Positions 17,367 through 26,595 of a stretch of DNA of 64,000 bases are shown here, one piece after another (within the stretch, counting starts at the first letter, position 1; every line of letters starts with the position of its first letter). Under the pieces are notes generated by a model. It saw only the letters and a program-made list of their open reading frames with translations, had not been told where the DNA came from and ran no database searches. Origin of the DNA: Dendrosporobacter quercicolus (GTDB taxonomy: Bacteria; Bacillota; Negativicutes; DSM-1736; Dendrosporobacteraceae); the NCBI RefSeq assembly GCF_900104455.1, contig NZ_FNHB01000001.1, forward strand, positions 930,001 through 994,000. Direction: 5' to 3'. A program made the translations under genes and the position numbers.

Positions 17367-18534
17367 ATTGGCAGGATTTCGTTTTATCCTGAATTTTGCC
17401 TTGGCGCTTATTACTATACATGGCGCTGTCAGCTCGAACAAAAACCGAATGCAGATCATCATCCTCCCCCATAGTAAACCAGGCCTGGCCGTAAGCGACA
17501 GACAATGGTATCCCTTCAGCGCTGGCATTGTGCAGACCAATTTCTAATTGCGCCAGGCCGGCGTTAATCTCTTGCTCGCTTTGATTGATCAACACTGCCG
17601 CGAACTCATCCCCGCCGATCCGGTAACAAGCACCCAGCCCGTCAAAATACATTGAAATTAATTCCGCCACTTTTTTTATATACTGGTCACCTACCGCATG
17701 CCCATATACATCATTCACCTGCTTTAAACAATTAAGGTCAAAAACCACCAGGCAAACGCTTGACTCAGGCAGAGCCGGCTGCAGGCGGGCAATATCCAGT
17801 TCGAACGCCATCCGGTTGCCGACCCCGGTCAGAGCGTCGGTATACGCTAGTTTTTTAAAATAGGAATCAGAAACCCGTCTAAACAAAATACAGCCGCTGA
17901 GGGCAAAAAACAGAAAAATAAGCGTGGAAATCAGAAGACTGCGATTGCGGATATTCTGAAATGCATCATACCATCGTTCGGCGTCAAATTCCATGCAGAT
18001 TGCACCAACCACCCTATTGTCAGCGTCCCTGACAGGCCAGATAGAAACAAAGATCTCTCCCCAATCGGTCACCAGAATATCATCGGAATACTGCGGCTCT
18101 CCATAGGCCAGACAACGCGCCAGGTATTCCTGAATTTGCGGCTCAACCGGATCGCCAACCTGCCGGATGTCAGCAGCATTGTTGTTCAGACCGTCGATCA
18201 AATAAATCAACTGACCGTCAGCATCGCGTTTGGCAGTATACAAATAACGGAGATTGGCGAGAAACCGAAAAACATTAAGTTCAGCCTGGGCCTTGCGATA
18301 AATGTCAGTAGCCTGGTCCTCTCGGTTGTTCAGCAGGCTAAAGCTTTCAACAGGAACAGCCTTACTGGCGTAACCATACACCCTGTTGCTGCGAACAATA
18401 AAATTATTAATCATATCCTGATAAGCGGATAAATAAACGGTGGCGAAAACAGCCACTCCGGTAGCAACTGTGGTGAAAAATATAATAATCGCCACTTTGG
18501 CCTGAATGCCGAGTTGAAACCTCACTTTTCTCAC
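17365..18534 (-). CDS. Membrane diguanylate cyclase (GGDEF)
   Basis: A c-di-GMP synthase of about 389 residues, counted from GTG 18534 with GGAAAGGAAG upstream; a TTG at 18573 lacks a ribosome site. Two transmembrane helices (VAIIIFFTTVATGVAVFATVY and LLISTLIFLFFALSGCILF) flank an extracytoplasmic sensor of about 170 residues, which I cannot place in a family. The cyclase domain starts LAYTDALTGVGNRMAFELD and has the intact active site YRIGGDEFAAVL. The residues before GGDEF do not form the RxxD inhibitory site, so product feedback is unlikely. It lies inside the iron-uptake region but has its own terminator. Confidence 0.9.
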   Translation of the reverse strand: MRKVRFQLGIQAKVAIIIFFTTVATGVAVFATVYLSAYQDMINNFIVRSNRVYGYASKAVPVESFSLLNNREDQATDIYRKAQAELNVFRFLANLRYLYTAKRDADGQLIYLIDGLNNNAADIRQVGDPVEPQIQEYLARCLAYGEPQYSDDILVTDWGEIFVSIWPVRDADNRVVGAICMEFDAERWYDAFQNIRNRSLLISTLIFLFFALSGCILFRRVSDSYFKKLAYTDALTGVGNRMAFELDIARLQPALPESSVCLVVFDLNCLKQVNDVYGHAVGDQYIKKVAELISMYFDGLGACYRIGGDEFAAVLINQSEQEINAGLAQLEIGLHNASAEGIPLSVAYGQAWFTMGEDDDLHSVFVRADSAMYSNKRQGKIQDKTKSCQ

Positions 18535-18610
18535 AGTTGAAATAGCTTCCTTTCCCTTGATTGCTTTTGACAAGTATACTGTTTTATTTTATATTAAGAA
18601 AAACTAAATT

Positions 18611-18958
18611 TCAATTATCCCCGGGTGATATCCCCGGCGGCCTGTTTTCGCTGCCCCATTGAGACATGAGATCCATGATAGGCAACAGTGTTCTGCCTTT
18701 GTCTGTTAGTGAATATTCTACCTTGGGCGGAATTTGCTGATATTCCTTGCGATAAACCAGCTGTTCCACTTCAAGTTCCTTTAGCTGCTGACTCAGCATT
18801 TTGTGTGTAATTAACGGCAGCACCCGCTTCAGTTCACCATATCGCAACACACCGTTCTCCGACAGCTTATACATAATCAGCCACTTCCATTTACCGCCAA
18901 CCACCGATAATGTATAGATAATTGCGCAATTGCATTCTTCTTTTGACCATTTTGCCAT
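18611..18958 (-). CDS. HxlR-family transcriptional regulator
   Basis: A 115-residue winged-helix protein with the family pattern: CAIIYTLSVVGGKWKWLIMY near the N-terminus, RYGELKRVLPLITHKMLSQQLKELE as the recognition helix region, and YSLTDKGRTLLPIMDLMSQWG at the end. ATG 18958 follows AAAGGAGAG. The short N-terminal cysteine in EECNCAII may sense redox or aldehyde stress, as in YodB/HypR, but this is inference. The 12-bp inverted repeat in its promoter is a likely self-operator. Confidence 0.9.
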   Translation of the reverse strand: MAKWSKEECNCAIIYTLSVVGGKWKWLIMYKLSENGVLRYGELKRVLPLITHKMLSQQLKELEVEQLVYRKEYQQIPPKVEYSLTDKGRTLLPIMDLMSQWGSENRPPGISPGDN

Positions 18959-18998
18959 TCTTTCTCTCCTTTTGGATAGTATAAATCTTTATAGCGCT

Positions 18999-19035
18999 AT
19001 GTTCTTTTATGATATCATATAAAATAAAAGAACAT
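18999..19035. promoter_or_regulatory. Probable HxlR operator
   Basis: ATGTTCTTTTAT (18999-19010) and ATAAAAGAACAT (19024-19035) form a perfect 12-bp inverted repeat in the promoter region of the HxlR gene. Confidence 0.55.
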
Positions 19036-19052
19036 TATGCAAGCGTCAGTGA

Positions 19053-19096
19053 CGACAAAAACTCACGAACCCTGATTGGTTCGTGAGTTTTTGTCG
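19053..19096. terminator. Bidirectional terminator after the AraC-family gene
   Basis: A perfect 19-bp inverted repeat (19053-19071 and 19078-19096) with a 6-base loop and A5/T5 tracts within the stem. Confidence 0.75.
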
Positions 19097-19155
19097 GGCA
19101 GGATGATTTGTACCGGCGGTATATAAATATTATAGAGTCAAATTCGCGCTTAAAT

Positions 19156-19983
19156 TCAGCCTGTATTTTTTCCCAGGTAGCTTTGCAGTGTACTTGGACA
19201 AAAACCGGTGCGCTTTTTGAATAGCTTACTGAAATAGTAAGGATCGGAATAACCGACGCAAGCTGAAATTTCCGCTACCGAGCAAGCTGTGGTGCATAGC
19301 AGCTCCTTGGCGCGGCGAACCCGTTGCTCGATCAGATATTCGTTCGGCCCCATGCCGGTATGCTTTTGAAACAAATAAGCAAACTGCTTGCTGTTCAGGC
19401 TATATTGCCCCGCCAGCCCTGGTACAGTGAGCGGTTCCATATAATGGCTCTTAATGTACTCAATCGCCTGCTCCACAATATCCCGTCCGCTCTGATTGCG
19501 CCGCTGGCTGGCACTGGTCACAAGCTCATCCAGAATACTGAAAAACAGCGATTTAGCCCGCAGCTCCGGCAGGCGGCCCGGTGTTGTACAACTACTGTGC
19601 AGCCGGTGCAGCAGGTCATTGATGCGGGTATTATAGCCAGGCTCCAGTTGAAAGTGAGCCAAAGCGTAAGGAAAGGAATCTTTTTCATTATTATCCGCCT
19701 GATAGTGGACAACCATAAAATCCCATACTGACCGGCTCAACACTTCTTTATCCAGAGACATATTCGGGCCGGCATGGAAAACCTTTCCATATTCCATTTC
19801 ATAAGGCACACCGTTAAAAAACATCCGCGCCCGGCCCCGCAATGGAAAGACCACCCCTGAAAAGGGAGGGGTATATCCGCCAAAGCATCGTTTTCCAGAA
19901 GGCACAACAACTCGGCCGACATCAATAATGCTAATATTTATTTTAGCATAATAATGCGCCAGTTCATTGATATCCACATTCAT
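19156..19983 (-). CDS. AraC-family regulator, probably of the adjacent siderophore receptor genes
   Basis: A 275-residue protein. It has an N-terminal cupin-like ligand domain (VVFPLRGRARMFFNGVPYEMEYGKVFHAGP) and a C-terminal double HTH (YMEPLTVPGLAGQYSLNSKQFAYLFQKHTG and CSVAEISACVGYSDPYYFSKLFKKRTG). It is divergent from the TonB receptor locus, with a Fur-like box in its promoter. AraC regulators in this position commonly activate receptor and uptake genes when the ferric siderophore is present. The 40-base repeat in front of both receptor copies is a candidate binding site (inference). Confidence 0.88.
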   Translation of the reverse strand: MNVDINELAHYYAKINISIIDVGRVVVPSGKRCFGGYTPPFSGVVFPLRGRARMFFNGVPYEMEYGKVFHAGPNMSLDKEVLSRSVWDFMVVHYQADNNEKDSFPYALAHFQLEPGYNTRINDLLHRLHSSCTTPGRLPELRAKSLFFSILDELVTSASQRRNQSGRDIVEQAIEYIKSHYMEPLTVPGLAGQYSLNSKQFAYLFQKHTGMGPNEYLIEQRVRRAKELLCTTACSVAEISACVGYSDPYYFSKLFKKRTGFCPSTLQSYLGKNTG

Positions 19984-20051
19984 TCTGAGGCTGCCTCCTT
20001 AGGTTAATTAAGCAATATCACTGTGGCATTTTGTCTGCCTCGCTATCAACA

Positions 20052-20066
20052 TGATATTAATTATCA
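20052..20066. promoter_or_regulatory. Fur-like box upstream of the AraC-family gene
   Basis: TGATATTAATTATCA is a 7-1-7 repeat with one mismatch to the Fur consensus, about 70 bases before the AraC start codon. Confidence 0.6.
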
Positions 20067-20164
20067 TTAATTATTATAATTTTTTTAGCCAACCCTTGTC
20101 AATAAATTCTCTGCTTAGTAAGCTTTATAACAGCCTAATTAACATAATTCCAGATTATTCCTTA

Positions 20165-20204
20165 TATTTGGGAAATAGTCCAGGCTAATTTGAAAATATA
20201 TCCA
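20165..20204 (+). repeat. Receptor-promoter repeat, copy 1 (joined to a receptor remnant)
   Basis: This 40-base segment beginning TATTTGGGAAATAGTCCAGG and ending ATATATCCA is 34/40 identical to 20685-20724 in front of the intact TonB receptor. It is probably the regulator-binding and promoter region of a second, now deleted receptor gene. Confidence 0.7.
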
Positions 20205-20520
20205 GGACCGACACCACTTCCTCCGAACTGGGACTGCGCGGCACTTACCAAACCGGTTCAGTAAAGCATCAGCTTGTTTTAAGTTCAAGCTTTTTGGCTG
20301 AGGACTATTCCACTACTTTTAATCAAGGCACCGGTAACTATCCAACCAACATTTACAACCCGCCCTCACTGGCCGACCAGTTTCATAACGTGGCTTGGCG
20401 GACCAAGGCAAGAAGATGTCTGACACTGAGCTGTCCAGCTTTCTTCTAGCCGACGTAATGCCTGTACAGCTCGCTAAAACGCTTCTAGCCAGCGCCGGTC
20501 AAACAATTAAAACCTTACAC
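20205..20520 (+). pseudogene. Deletion remnant of a second TonB-dependent receptor
   Basis: Directly after the promoter repeat the translated sequence is the middle of a receptor: ELGLRGTYQTGSVKHQLVL, then PTNIYNPPSLADQFHNVAW. These align with LGVRGKYQTGLVNHELVV and PTNIYNPTSLTSILEEM of the neighbouring intact receptor (about residues 390-440). After a frameshift homology continues with KMSDTELSSFLLADVM, matching NKTSETNLSGLFIADTL. The first roughly 390 codons and the last 300 are gone, and a terminator follows. No functional product is expected. Confidence 0.8.
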
Positions 20521-20524
20521 TCAA

Positions 20525-20546
20525 GCCCCCCTAAAGGGGCTTTTTT
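20525..20546 (+). terminator. Terminator after the receptor remnant
   Basis: GCCCC-CCTAAA-GGGGC is followed by TTTTTT. Confidence 0.75.
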
Positions 20547-20684
20547 ACTTTACCAAATTACTGCCATCATCAGCATGATATAAGTAATCACTAAGTTTAT
20601 CAAATTTGAGCGAAGCCTTGTCAATAAAGACTTCCCCCCGTTGAGCCTTGAAAAAAGCCTTTTCTCCAAAACCTTATATTTCTG

Positions 20685-20724
20685 TATTTGGGAAATAGTC
20701 CAGGTCTGTTTAGAAATATATCCA
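20685..20724 (+). repeat. Receptor-promoter repeat, copy 2 (in front of the intact receptor)
   Basis: 34/40 identical to 20165-20204. It lies about 130 bases upstream of the receptor start codon and is a candidate activator site for the divergent AraC-family protein. Confidence 0.65.
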
Positions 20725-20850
20725 TTTACTCCGGCGCTTGCTCTTGCTACTCTATTGGATAAGTACTGAGATTAATCCTCATTTAGTGCTTGAAATTATA
20801 ATTACATACCCAAAAAAGTCACACCATCTATGCGAAGGAGTCGAAGCAGT

Positions 20851-23091
20851 ATGCAGAAAACAACATCCCGCACCAGAAAGAGCCTGCTCTACGCCCTGAT
20901 CGGCAGCAGCCTCTTTTGGCATGCCCCGGTAACTTATGCCGAAGAAACGCCGGAACCCGTCCCAGCGGCTGAACAAACCACGCAAGGGCAGGCCTCCTCC
21001 GGCCAAACCGCGGGACAGCGTGTCTTTACCCTGGAAGGTGTTGAAATTACCGCCAGCCGTGAAACGCGCCCGCCCGCCTACGCCGGCGGCCAGGTCGCCC
21101 GCGGCGGCAATGTCGGCGTATTGGGCAACAAGGATTTTATGGATACGCCTTTCAGCGTCACCAGTTATACCGCCCAGACCATGGAAGACCAGCAGGCCGC
21201 TACCCTATACGACGTGCTCATCAATGATCCGACCATCCGATTCACCACGCCTAACGGACATATCATGGAAAACTATACTATCCGCGGCTTCGGCGTCTCT
21301 AACGACCATCTGTATTTTAACGGTCTGCAGGGTTTGGCCCCGGACAATCATGCCCCCGTTGAATTTCTGGAACGGGTGGAAGTGCTCAAAGGACCCAGTT
21401 CTTTTCTTTACGGCGGCGTCAGCACCTCAGTGGGGGGCGCCATCAACCTGGTGCCCAAGCGCGCCGGTGATGAGGATGTCACCGCCTTTACCGCCGACTA
21501 TACCTCCTCGTCCCAATTGGGCGGCCATATTGATATCGGACGACGCTTTGGCGAAAACAAGGAATGGGGCATTCGCTTCAACGGCGTGTATGGCGACGGC
21601 AATACTGAGACCGACGGTCAGTCCAAGGAACGGCTGCTAGGTGCGCTGGGCCTGGATTATCGCAGCGACAAATGGCGCCTGTCACTGGATGCCTTCGGCT
21701 CGGAGGAAAAATATGATAACGGCTCGGCCGTCAGCTATCAATTATCAAACGGCTACGTCAAAGCGCCGGACGGCTCGACCAATGTGCATAAAGGAACGTG
21801 GGGCGTATCCCGGAATAATGGTATTCTGTTTAAAAGCGAATATGATCTGCAGGACAATGTAACTGCCTATGCCGGTATTGGGAAGAAAGCCCACAGGGCA
21901 GCCGGCTTTATCACCGGCAATCACGTCCGGAACTTCCAGTCTAACGGAGACGGCATGCTCTGGCTCTATAATCAGAATATGTGGTCTGACATCATTACAA
22001 CAGACTTGGGCGTGCGCGGAAAATACCAGACGGGCTTGGTCAACCATGAGCTTGTTGTCGGTTACAATTCCATGCACCAGGACTATGGCAGAACCAATAG
22101 TCCTTCTAGGACAGGGAATCAAGCTGTTCCGACAAACATCTACAATCCGACATCGCTGACTTCTATTCTGGAAGAAATGGGATCGTCGTCGAGACCAAAC
22201 AAAACCAGCGAAACAAATCTTTCCGGCTTGTTTATCGCCGATACGCTTTCCTTTAATGAGGAAAAAGTTCAGTTAACGCTGGGCGTACGACGGCAAAATG
22301 TGAAAACAAAAAACTTCAACCTGACAACCGGCGCCCTGACCAGCAAGTATGATAAAGACGCTACCACTCCGGCAATCGGGCTGGTCGTCAAACCGTGGGA
22401 TGCCCCCGTATCACTGTATGCCAATTTTATCGAAGGACTAACTCCAGGTGCGGAAGTAACCAATACAGCTGCAGTAAACTATGGAGAAGTATTTGCGCCG
22501 TACAAAAGCAAGCAATATGAATTCGGCGCAAAATGGGATCGTGGTACCTTCGCCAATACGCTGAGCTTTTATCAGATTGAAAAACCAAGTTTACTTACAC
22601 AGACCCAAAGCGACGGCACCATCATCGTCAGTGATGATGCGGAACAGCGCAGCCGAGGGATCGAATGGAGCACTTTTGGCACAATAAACGACAACACACG
22701 GCTGCTGGGCGGCATCGCTTATACCCGCGCCGAATATACCCGCGAAGCAAGCGCGAAACAAGGCCATACGCCGTACGGCGTCCCTAAATATCAGGCCAAT
22801 CTGGGCGTAGAATGGGATACTCCCTGGAACCCTGATTTAACCTTGAGCGTCCGGGCAATTTTCAGCAGTTCACAATATGCCAATTCCCAAAACACGGTGG
22901 AAATCCCAAGCTGGATACGTTATGATATCGGCGCACGCTACAAAACTGAAATTAATAAGGTACCGGTCACCTACCGGCTTAGTGTCGAAAATGTGTTTGA
23001 CAGGAATTACTGGAGCGGTTCCTTTGCCGACGGATATGTCACGTTAGCCAACTCCCGCACCTTTAAACTATCGGCCACAATGCAGTTATAA
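20851..23091 (+). CDS. TonB-dependent siderophore receptor
   Basis: A 746-residue outer-membrane receptor. ATG 20851 is chosen because AAGGAG lies 10 bases before it. The signal peptide (KSLLYALIGSSLFWHAPVTYA) is followed by a Pro/Gln-rich linker, then a TonB-box-like segment (TLEGVEITASRE) and the plug (DTPFSVTSYTAQTMEDQQAATL, ERVEVLKGPSSFLYGGVSTSVGGAINLVPKR). The rest is the 22-strand barrel, ending SVENVFDRNYWSGSFADG and RTFKLSATMQL. It imports ferric siderophores using TonB energy. It forms an operon with the DUF3649 and PepSY genes. Its presence argues for an outer membrane in this organism. Confidence 0.95.
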   Translation: MQKTTSRTRKSLLYALIGSSLFWHAPVTYAEETPEPVPAAEQTTQGQASSGQTAGQRVFTLEGVEITASRETRPPAYAGGQVARGGNVGVLGNKDFMDTPFSVTSYTAQTMEDQQAATLYDVLINDPTIRFTTPNGHIMENYTIRGFGVSNDHLYFNGLQGLAPDNHAPVEFLERVEVLKGPSSFLYGGVSTSVGGAINLVPKRAGDEDVTAFTADYTSSSQLGGHIDIGRRFGENKEWGIRFNGVYGDGNTETDGQSKERLLGALGLDYRSDKWRLSLDAFGSEEKYDNGSAVSYQLSNGYVKAPDGSTNVHKGTWGVSRNNGILFKSEYDLQDNVTAYAGIGKKAHRAAGFITGNHVRNFQSNGDGMLWLYNQNMWSDIITTDLGVRGKYQTGLVNHELVVGYNSMHQDYGRTNSPSRTGNQAVPTNIYNPTSLTSILEEMGSSSRPNKTSETNLSGLFIADTLSFNEEKVQLTLGVRRQNVKTKNFNLTTGALTSKYDKDATTPAIGLVVKPWDAPVSLYANFIEGLTPGAEVTNTAAVNYGEVFAPYKSKQYEFGAKWDRGTFANTLSFYQIEKPSLLTQTQSDGTIIVSDDAEQRSRGIEWSTFGTINDNTRLLGGIAYTRAEYTREASAKQGHTPYGVPKYQANLGVEWDTPWNPDLTLSVRAIFSSSQYANSQNTVEIPSWIRYDIGARYKTEINKVPVTYRLSVENVFDRNYWSGSFADGYVTLANSRTFKLSATMQL

Positions 23092-23106
23092 ACGAGGGAA
23101 TCAGTA

Positions 23107-23433
23107 GTGAATACCACCATACTTGATGCGTTTAACCAACTGAAACAGCTTTTAGCCGGCGCCGATCCAACAACCCAAACCATCCTGCGCATTCTGGCCG
23201 CCATTTTCGGCGGCTATGCGCTGAATGCCAGCGTCCTCACCGCCCTGGCGCTGCTGCTGCCCTGGCCCAAAGTCGACGTGCTGTTTTTTACAGCATTGTT
23301 GCCGGCCCTTATTTATCCGGCAACGCTGCTGTGGGTTTTTGCCGCCCCCACCGCCCAGCGCGCCTGGCGGGATTTGTGGAACGTGATCCTGCTGAGCGGC
23401 CTGCTGGCGCTGATTGCCGCCTGGACAAACTAG
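23107..23433 (+). CDS. DUF3649 family small membrane protein
   Basis: A 108-residue protein with three hydrophobic segments (ILAAIFGGYALNASVLTALALLLP, VLFFTALLPALIYPATLLWVFAA, VILLSGLLALIAAW). GTG 23107 follows GAGGGAA. DUF3649 proteins are typically encoded between a TonB receptor and a PepSY-TM protein and are annotated as iron-uptake proteins; the mechanism is unknown. Here it is exactly in that position, 15 bases after the receptor stop and 11 bases before the PepSY gene. Confidence 0.8.
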   Translation: MNTTILDAFNQLKQLLAGADPTTQTILRILAAIFGGYALNASVLTALALLLPWPKVDVLFFTALLPALIYPATLLWVFAAPTAQRAWRDLWNVILLSGLLALIAAWTN

Positions 23434-23444
23434 AGGAGAACTTC

Positions 23445-25001
23445 ATGAATCATTCTAAATTAAACAGAACCTTTACCCGGGCAATGAGCGAACTGCATAC
23501 CTGGGGCGGATTAGTGTTCGGCTGGCTGCTCTTCGTTATTTTTTTTACCGGCACCCTGTCGGTATTCGAACAGGAAATCACCCACTGGATGCAGCCCGCG
23601 GTCAGGCCTGCGCAAACCGAACCGGTACAGGCGGTGGTCTCAGCCGATCAAAAACTTCGTCAGATTGCCCCCAATGCCGATACCTGGATGATTTCCATGC
23701 CTCAGGAACGCTCGCCAGGCATGGAGATTATCTGGAAAAAAGGCAAAGCGACATTAGAAAGACAGCTTGACCCGCAAACAGGAACCATCATTAAGTCTCG
23801 CGAGACCGAAGGCGGTCACTTTCTGGCCCATTTTCATTTTCAGCTGCACAGCGGCAAAACCGGTTTATGGCTGGTCAGCTTAGCTTCGGTCGTCATGCTG
23901 GCCGCACTGGTATCCGGTATTGCCATCCGTACGCAGGTCTTTAAGGATTTTTTCCTGCTGCGCTGGCGAAAAAACTGGCTGAGCGCCCATACACTGACCG
24001 GTGTGTTCACCCTGCCTTTTGTCCTTTTGATTACCTACACCGGCCTGACCGTTACTTTTTTCATGGTGCTGCCGACCATTCCCCGGGTGCTGTACGGCAG
24101 TTCCTGGAACGGCCCGGCAGCAGTGGCGGGCCAAAACTTTGAACGCCCCCGCGCCAATCTACCGGGAGAATTAATGCCGCTTTCCCAGCTCCTGCCACTG
24201 GCTGAGGCCGAACTGGGGGAAGGTAAAATTTCCTTCATCCGGATCACTCATCCCGGTGACCGTCAAGCGGTTGTTACCTTTTTCCGCACGGTTGACGACA
24301 CCATTGTCGCCATTAGCAACCGGGCTGCTTTTGATGGAATTACCGGCGAATTGCTTGGCAGTCAGACCACCTGGAATAAATATGTGCAGACCGTCCGTTC
24401 ACTGGTCGGCCTGCACATCGCCAGGTTTGGCGGGTATCCCGTATCCTGGCTTTATTTTACCGCCGGCCTGGTCAGTTGCGTGATGATTGCCGCCGGACTG
24501 ATATTTTTCACTGTCAAGCGCCGCAGCCGCTATGCCCGGAGCAGCGAGGCGGCGCAATTGATGTATCGCGCCATTGAAGCGCTGAACACTACGGCTGTGG
24601 CCGGCGTCATCATTGCCTGCGCCGCTTATCTCTGGGCCAACCGCCTGCTGCCGCCGGCGCTTAAAGACCGGGCTGACGCCGAAATCACGGTATTTTTCGG
24701 CCTATGGCTGCTTATGCTGATCCATGCCTTTCTGCGCCCGCCGCTGCGGGCCTGGGCCGAGCAATTGGGCATTGCCGCCGGGCTTTGCATTGGCTTGCCG
24801 GTCCTTAACGCCCTTACCACCAATGTCGGATTATTGCCGGCCATTGCCCGCAGCGACTGGATGACCGCCGGCGTTGATTTGACAGCCGCCCTGCTGGGCA
24901 CATTACTGGCAATTGCCGCCTGGCGCGTTGCCTTAAAACAAAAACACCGTCAGGAACGGCCAGCCCAATGCGGGCTTGATTCCAACACCGCCAACAGCTG
25001 A
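23445..25001 (+). CDS. PepSY-associated transmembrane protein (PiuB-like), putative ferric-siderophore reductase
   Basis: A 518-residue inner-membrane protein. ATG 23445 follows GAGGAGAA. The N-terminal helix (GGLVFGWLLFVIFFTGTLSVFEQEITHWM) is the family signature. Periplasmic PepSY-like segments contain a His-rich stretch (GGHFLAHFHFQLH), then WLSAHTLTGVFTLPFVLLITYTG and VGLHIARFGGYPVSWLYFTAGLVS, where histidines may bind haem. Four further helices close the protein. Homologues accompany TonB receptors and are thought to reduce ferric siderophores in the periplasm. It is the last gene of the receptor operon, followed by a strong terminator. Confidence 0.88.
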   Translation: MNHSKLNRTFTRAMSELHTWGGLVFGWLLFVIFFTGTLSVFEQEITHWMQPAVRPAQTEPVQAVVSADQKLRQIAPNADTWMISMPQERSPGMEIIWKKGKATLERQLDPQTGTIIKSRETEGGHFLAHFHFQLHSGKTGLWLVSLASVVMLAALVSGIAIRTQVFKDFFLLRWRKNWLSAHTLTGVFTLPFVLLITYTGLTVTFFMVLPTIPRVLYGSSWNGPAAVAGQNFERPRANLPGELMPLSQLLPLAEAELGEGKISFIRITHPGDRQAVVTFFRTVDDTIVAISNRAAFDGITGELLGSQTTWNKYVQTVRSLVGLHIARFGGYPVSWLYFTAGLVSCVMIAAGLIFFTVKRRSRYARSSEAAQLMYRAIEALNTTAVAGVIIACAAYLWANRLLPPALKDRADAEITVFFGLWLLMLIHAFLRPPLRAWAEQLGIAAGLCIGLPVLNALTTNVGLLPAIARSDWMTAGVDLTAALLGTLLAIAAWRVALKQKHRQERPAQCGLDSNTANS

Positions 25002-25056
25002 CTGCCGTTCTGCCCTGTGCAGGCAGCCTGCCAGGTACAAGCATATCTATATAGAA

Positions 25057-25097
25057 AGAAAAGACATGACAGGCCATAGGCCTGTCATGTCTTTTCT
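25057..25097. terminator. Bidirectional terminator between receptor operon and flavodiiron gene
   Basis: A perfect 19-bp inverted repeat (25057-25075 and 25079-25097) with a 3-base loop and AAAA/TTTT ends. Confidence 0.8.
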
Positions 25098-25180
25098 AAT
25101 TTCGGCTGGCCGCAGTCTCTGCGGGCAACGGAGTCTGCACCCGAACCAGCCGTCCGGTACAGTGCGCGTAAAGCGGCTGG

Positions 25181-26410
25181 TTAGTCCGCTTCATTACGAT
25201 ATCCTTCGGCAAGCAGTGACGCATAAATATCGTCGACCAGTTTGTCCAATTCCGGCTCTTGCGCTGCTTTCATCGAAGAGTTGACCTCAAACGGGCTGCC
25301 AATAATCTCCATCTTTTTCATATTTTCCACTAAATTGCGCATCGCCGGAACTGATTTGCAGGCCCAGGTATAATTGCCGACCAGCGCCACCTTGCGGTTC
25401 TGAAAATTTAAACCGGCCATTTCGTGCAGCAAAGCTTCCATGACAAAATACAAGCCCATGTTATAGGTCGGCGAACCGATGACCAGATGACTATATTTCC
25501 ACGCATCGGCAATAATATAAGAGGCATGCGTTTTAGACACATCATACATCCGCATATCACGAACGCCTTTTTCCGCCAGCTTACCGGCAATCCGGTTCAT
25601 GACATTTTCGGTGTTGCCATACATTGAGGCATAAAACAGCACCACGCCTCTTTGCTCCGGTTCATACCGGCTCCAGCGGTCATATTTGTCGAGAATATAA
25701 GAAAGGTTCCGGCGCCAGACAGGGCCATGCACCGAACAAATCATCCGGATATCCAGCGACGAAAGCTTTTTCAGCGCCGCCTGTACCTGCAGGCCGTATT
25801 TGCCGACAATATTCGTATAATAGCGCCTGGCTTCATCTAAATAGAAGTGCTCAAAATCCACCTGATCACTGAACAGGGTACCGGGATGAGCGCCAAAGGA
25901 ACCAAAGGCGTCAGCCGAAAAAAGGATTTTTTCTTTCTGCTCATAAGTAACCATAACCTCCGGCCAATGGACCATCGGCGCAAAAAAGAACTGAAGAGTG
26001 CGCTCCCCCAGAGCAAGCTCTTCGCCTTCTCTCACCTCATGATAGTTTTCTTGGCAATTAAATGAATAGAATTGTTCAATGAACTGAAAGGTTTTTTTAT
26101 TTCCTACAATTTTTACACCGGGATAACGCCGCACCAATTCTTCAATATTAGCGCAATGATCCGGTTCCATATGATTGACGATCAGATAATCCAGCGGGCG
26201 TCCATCAAGCACATGGGTTACATTTTCCAGGTACAGCGCGCTGATGGCCGCATCGACAGTATCAATAAGCGCCGTTTTCTCATCCATAATCAGGTAGGAA
26301 TTATAGGCCACCCCCTGAGGAATGGGAAACATATTTTCAAATCGCTCCAGTCTCCGGTCATTGCCGCCTACCCAGAAAATTTTTTCAGTAATCTCTTGCA
26401 CATAATACAT
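25181..26410 (-). CDS. FprA-type flavodiiron protein
   Basis: A 409-residue A-type flavoprotein. The metallo-beta-lactamase-like half has the diiron ligands HMEPDH, VHWPE, SADAFG and SVHGPVW. The flavodoxin half has the FMN-binding loop YASMYGNTENV, SPTYNMGLYF and GNYTWACKS. There is no rubredoxin extension. Such enzymes reduce O2 to water or NO to N2O and protect anaerobes from both; electrons come from rubredoxin or coenzyme partners not encoded nearby. ATG 26410 has AAGGAGAGG upstream. It fits with the catalase 4 kb away as part of oxidative defence. Confidence 0.95.
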   Translation of the reverse strand: MYYVQEITEKIFWVGGNDRRLERFENMFPIPQGVAYNSYLIMDEKTALIDTVDAAISALYLENVTHVLDGRPLDYLIVNHMEPDHCANIEELVRRYPGVKIVGNKKTFQFIEQFYSFNCQENYHEVREGEELALGERTLQFFFAPMVHWPEVMVTYEQKEKILFSADAFGSFGAHPGTLFSDQVDFEHFYLDEARRYYTNIVGKYGLQVQAALKKLSSLDIRMICSVHGPVWRRNLSYILDKYDRWSRYEPEQRGVVLFYASMYGNTENVMNRIAGKLAEKGVRDMRMYDVSKTHASYIIADAWKYSHLVIGSPTYNMGLYFVMEALLHEMAGLNFQNRKVALVGNYTWACKSVPAMRNLVENMKKMEIIGSPFEVNSSMKAAQEPELDKLVDDIYASLLAEGYRNEAD

Positions 26411-26595
26411 AAAATTCCTCTCCTTCTGCCACCCCTGGCAAAACTGAAAAAGTGTCTCAACATTTTTCTTATTGTAGCATAAGGACCTGTTTTTTTAAAG
26501 AGTGTTTATCCAATCCGCTTATTCGGTGCGGGGCGGCAGGAAAACAGCTGCCGTAATAAACCCCGTAACAGCCAAAGAAACCGGACAATTAGTCC

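Noticed and set aside
17350-17547. Plus-strand ORF opposite the diguanylate cyclase gene
   Set aside because: It overlaps the terminator and the intact GGDEF coding frame and has no ribosome site.
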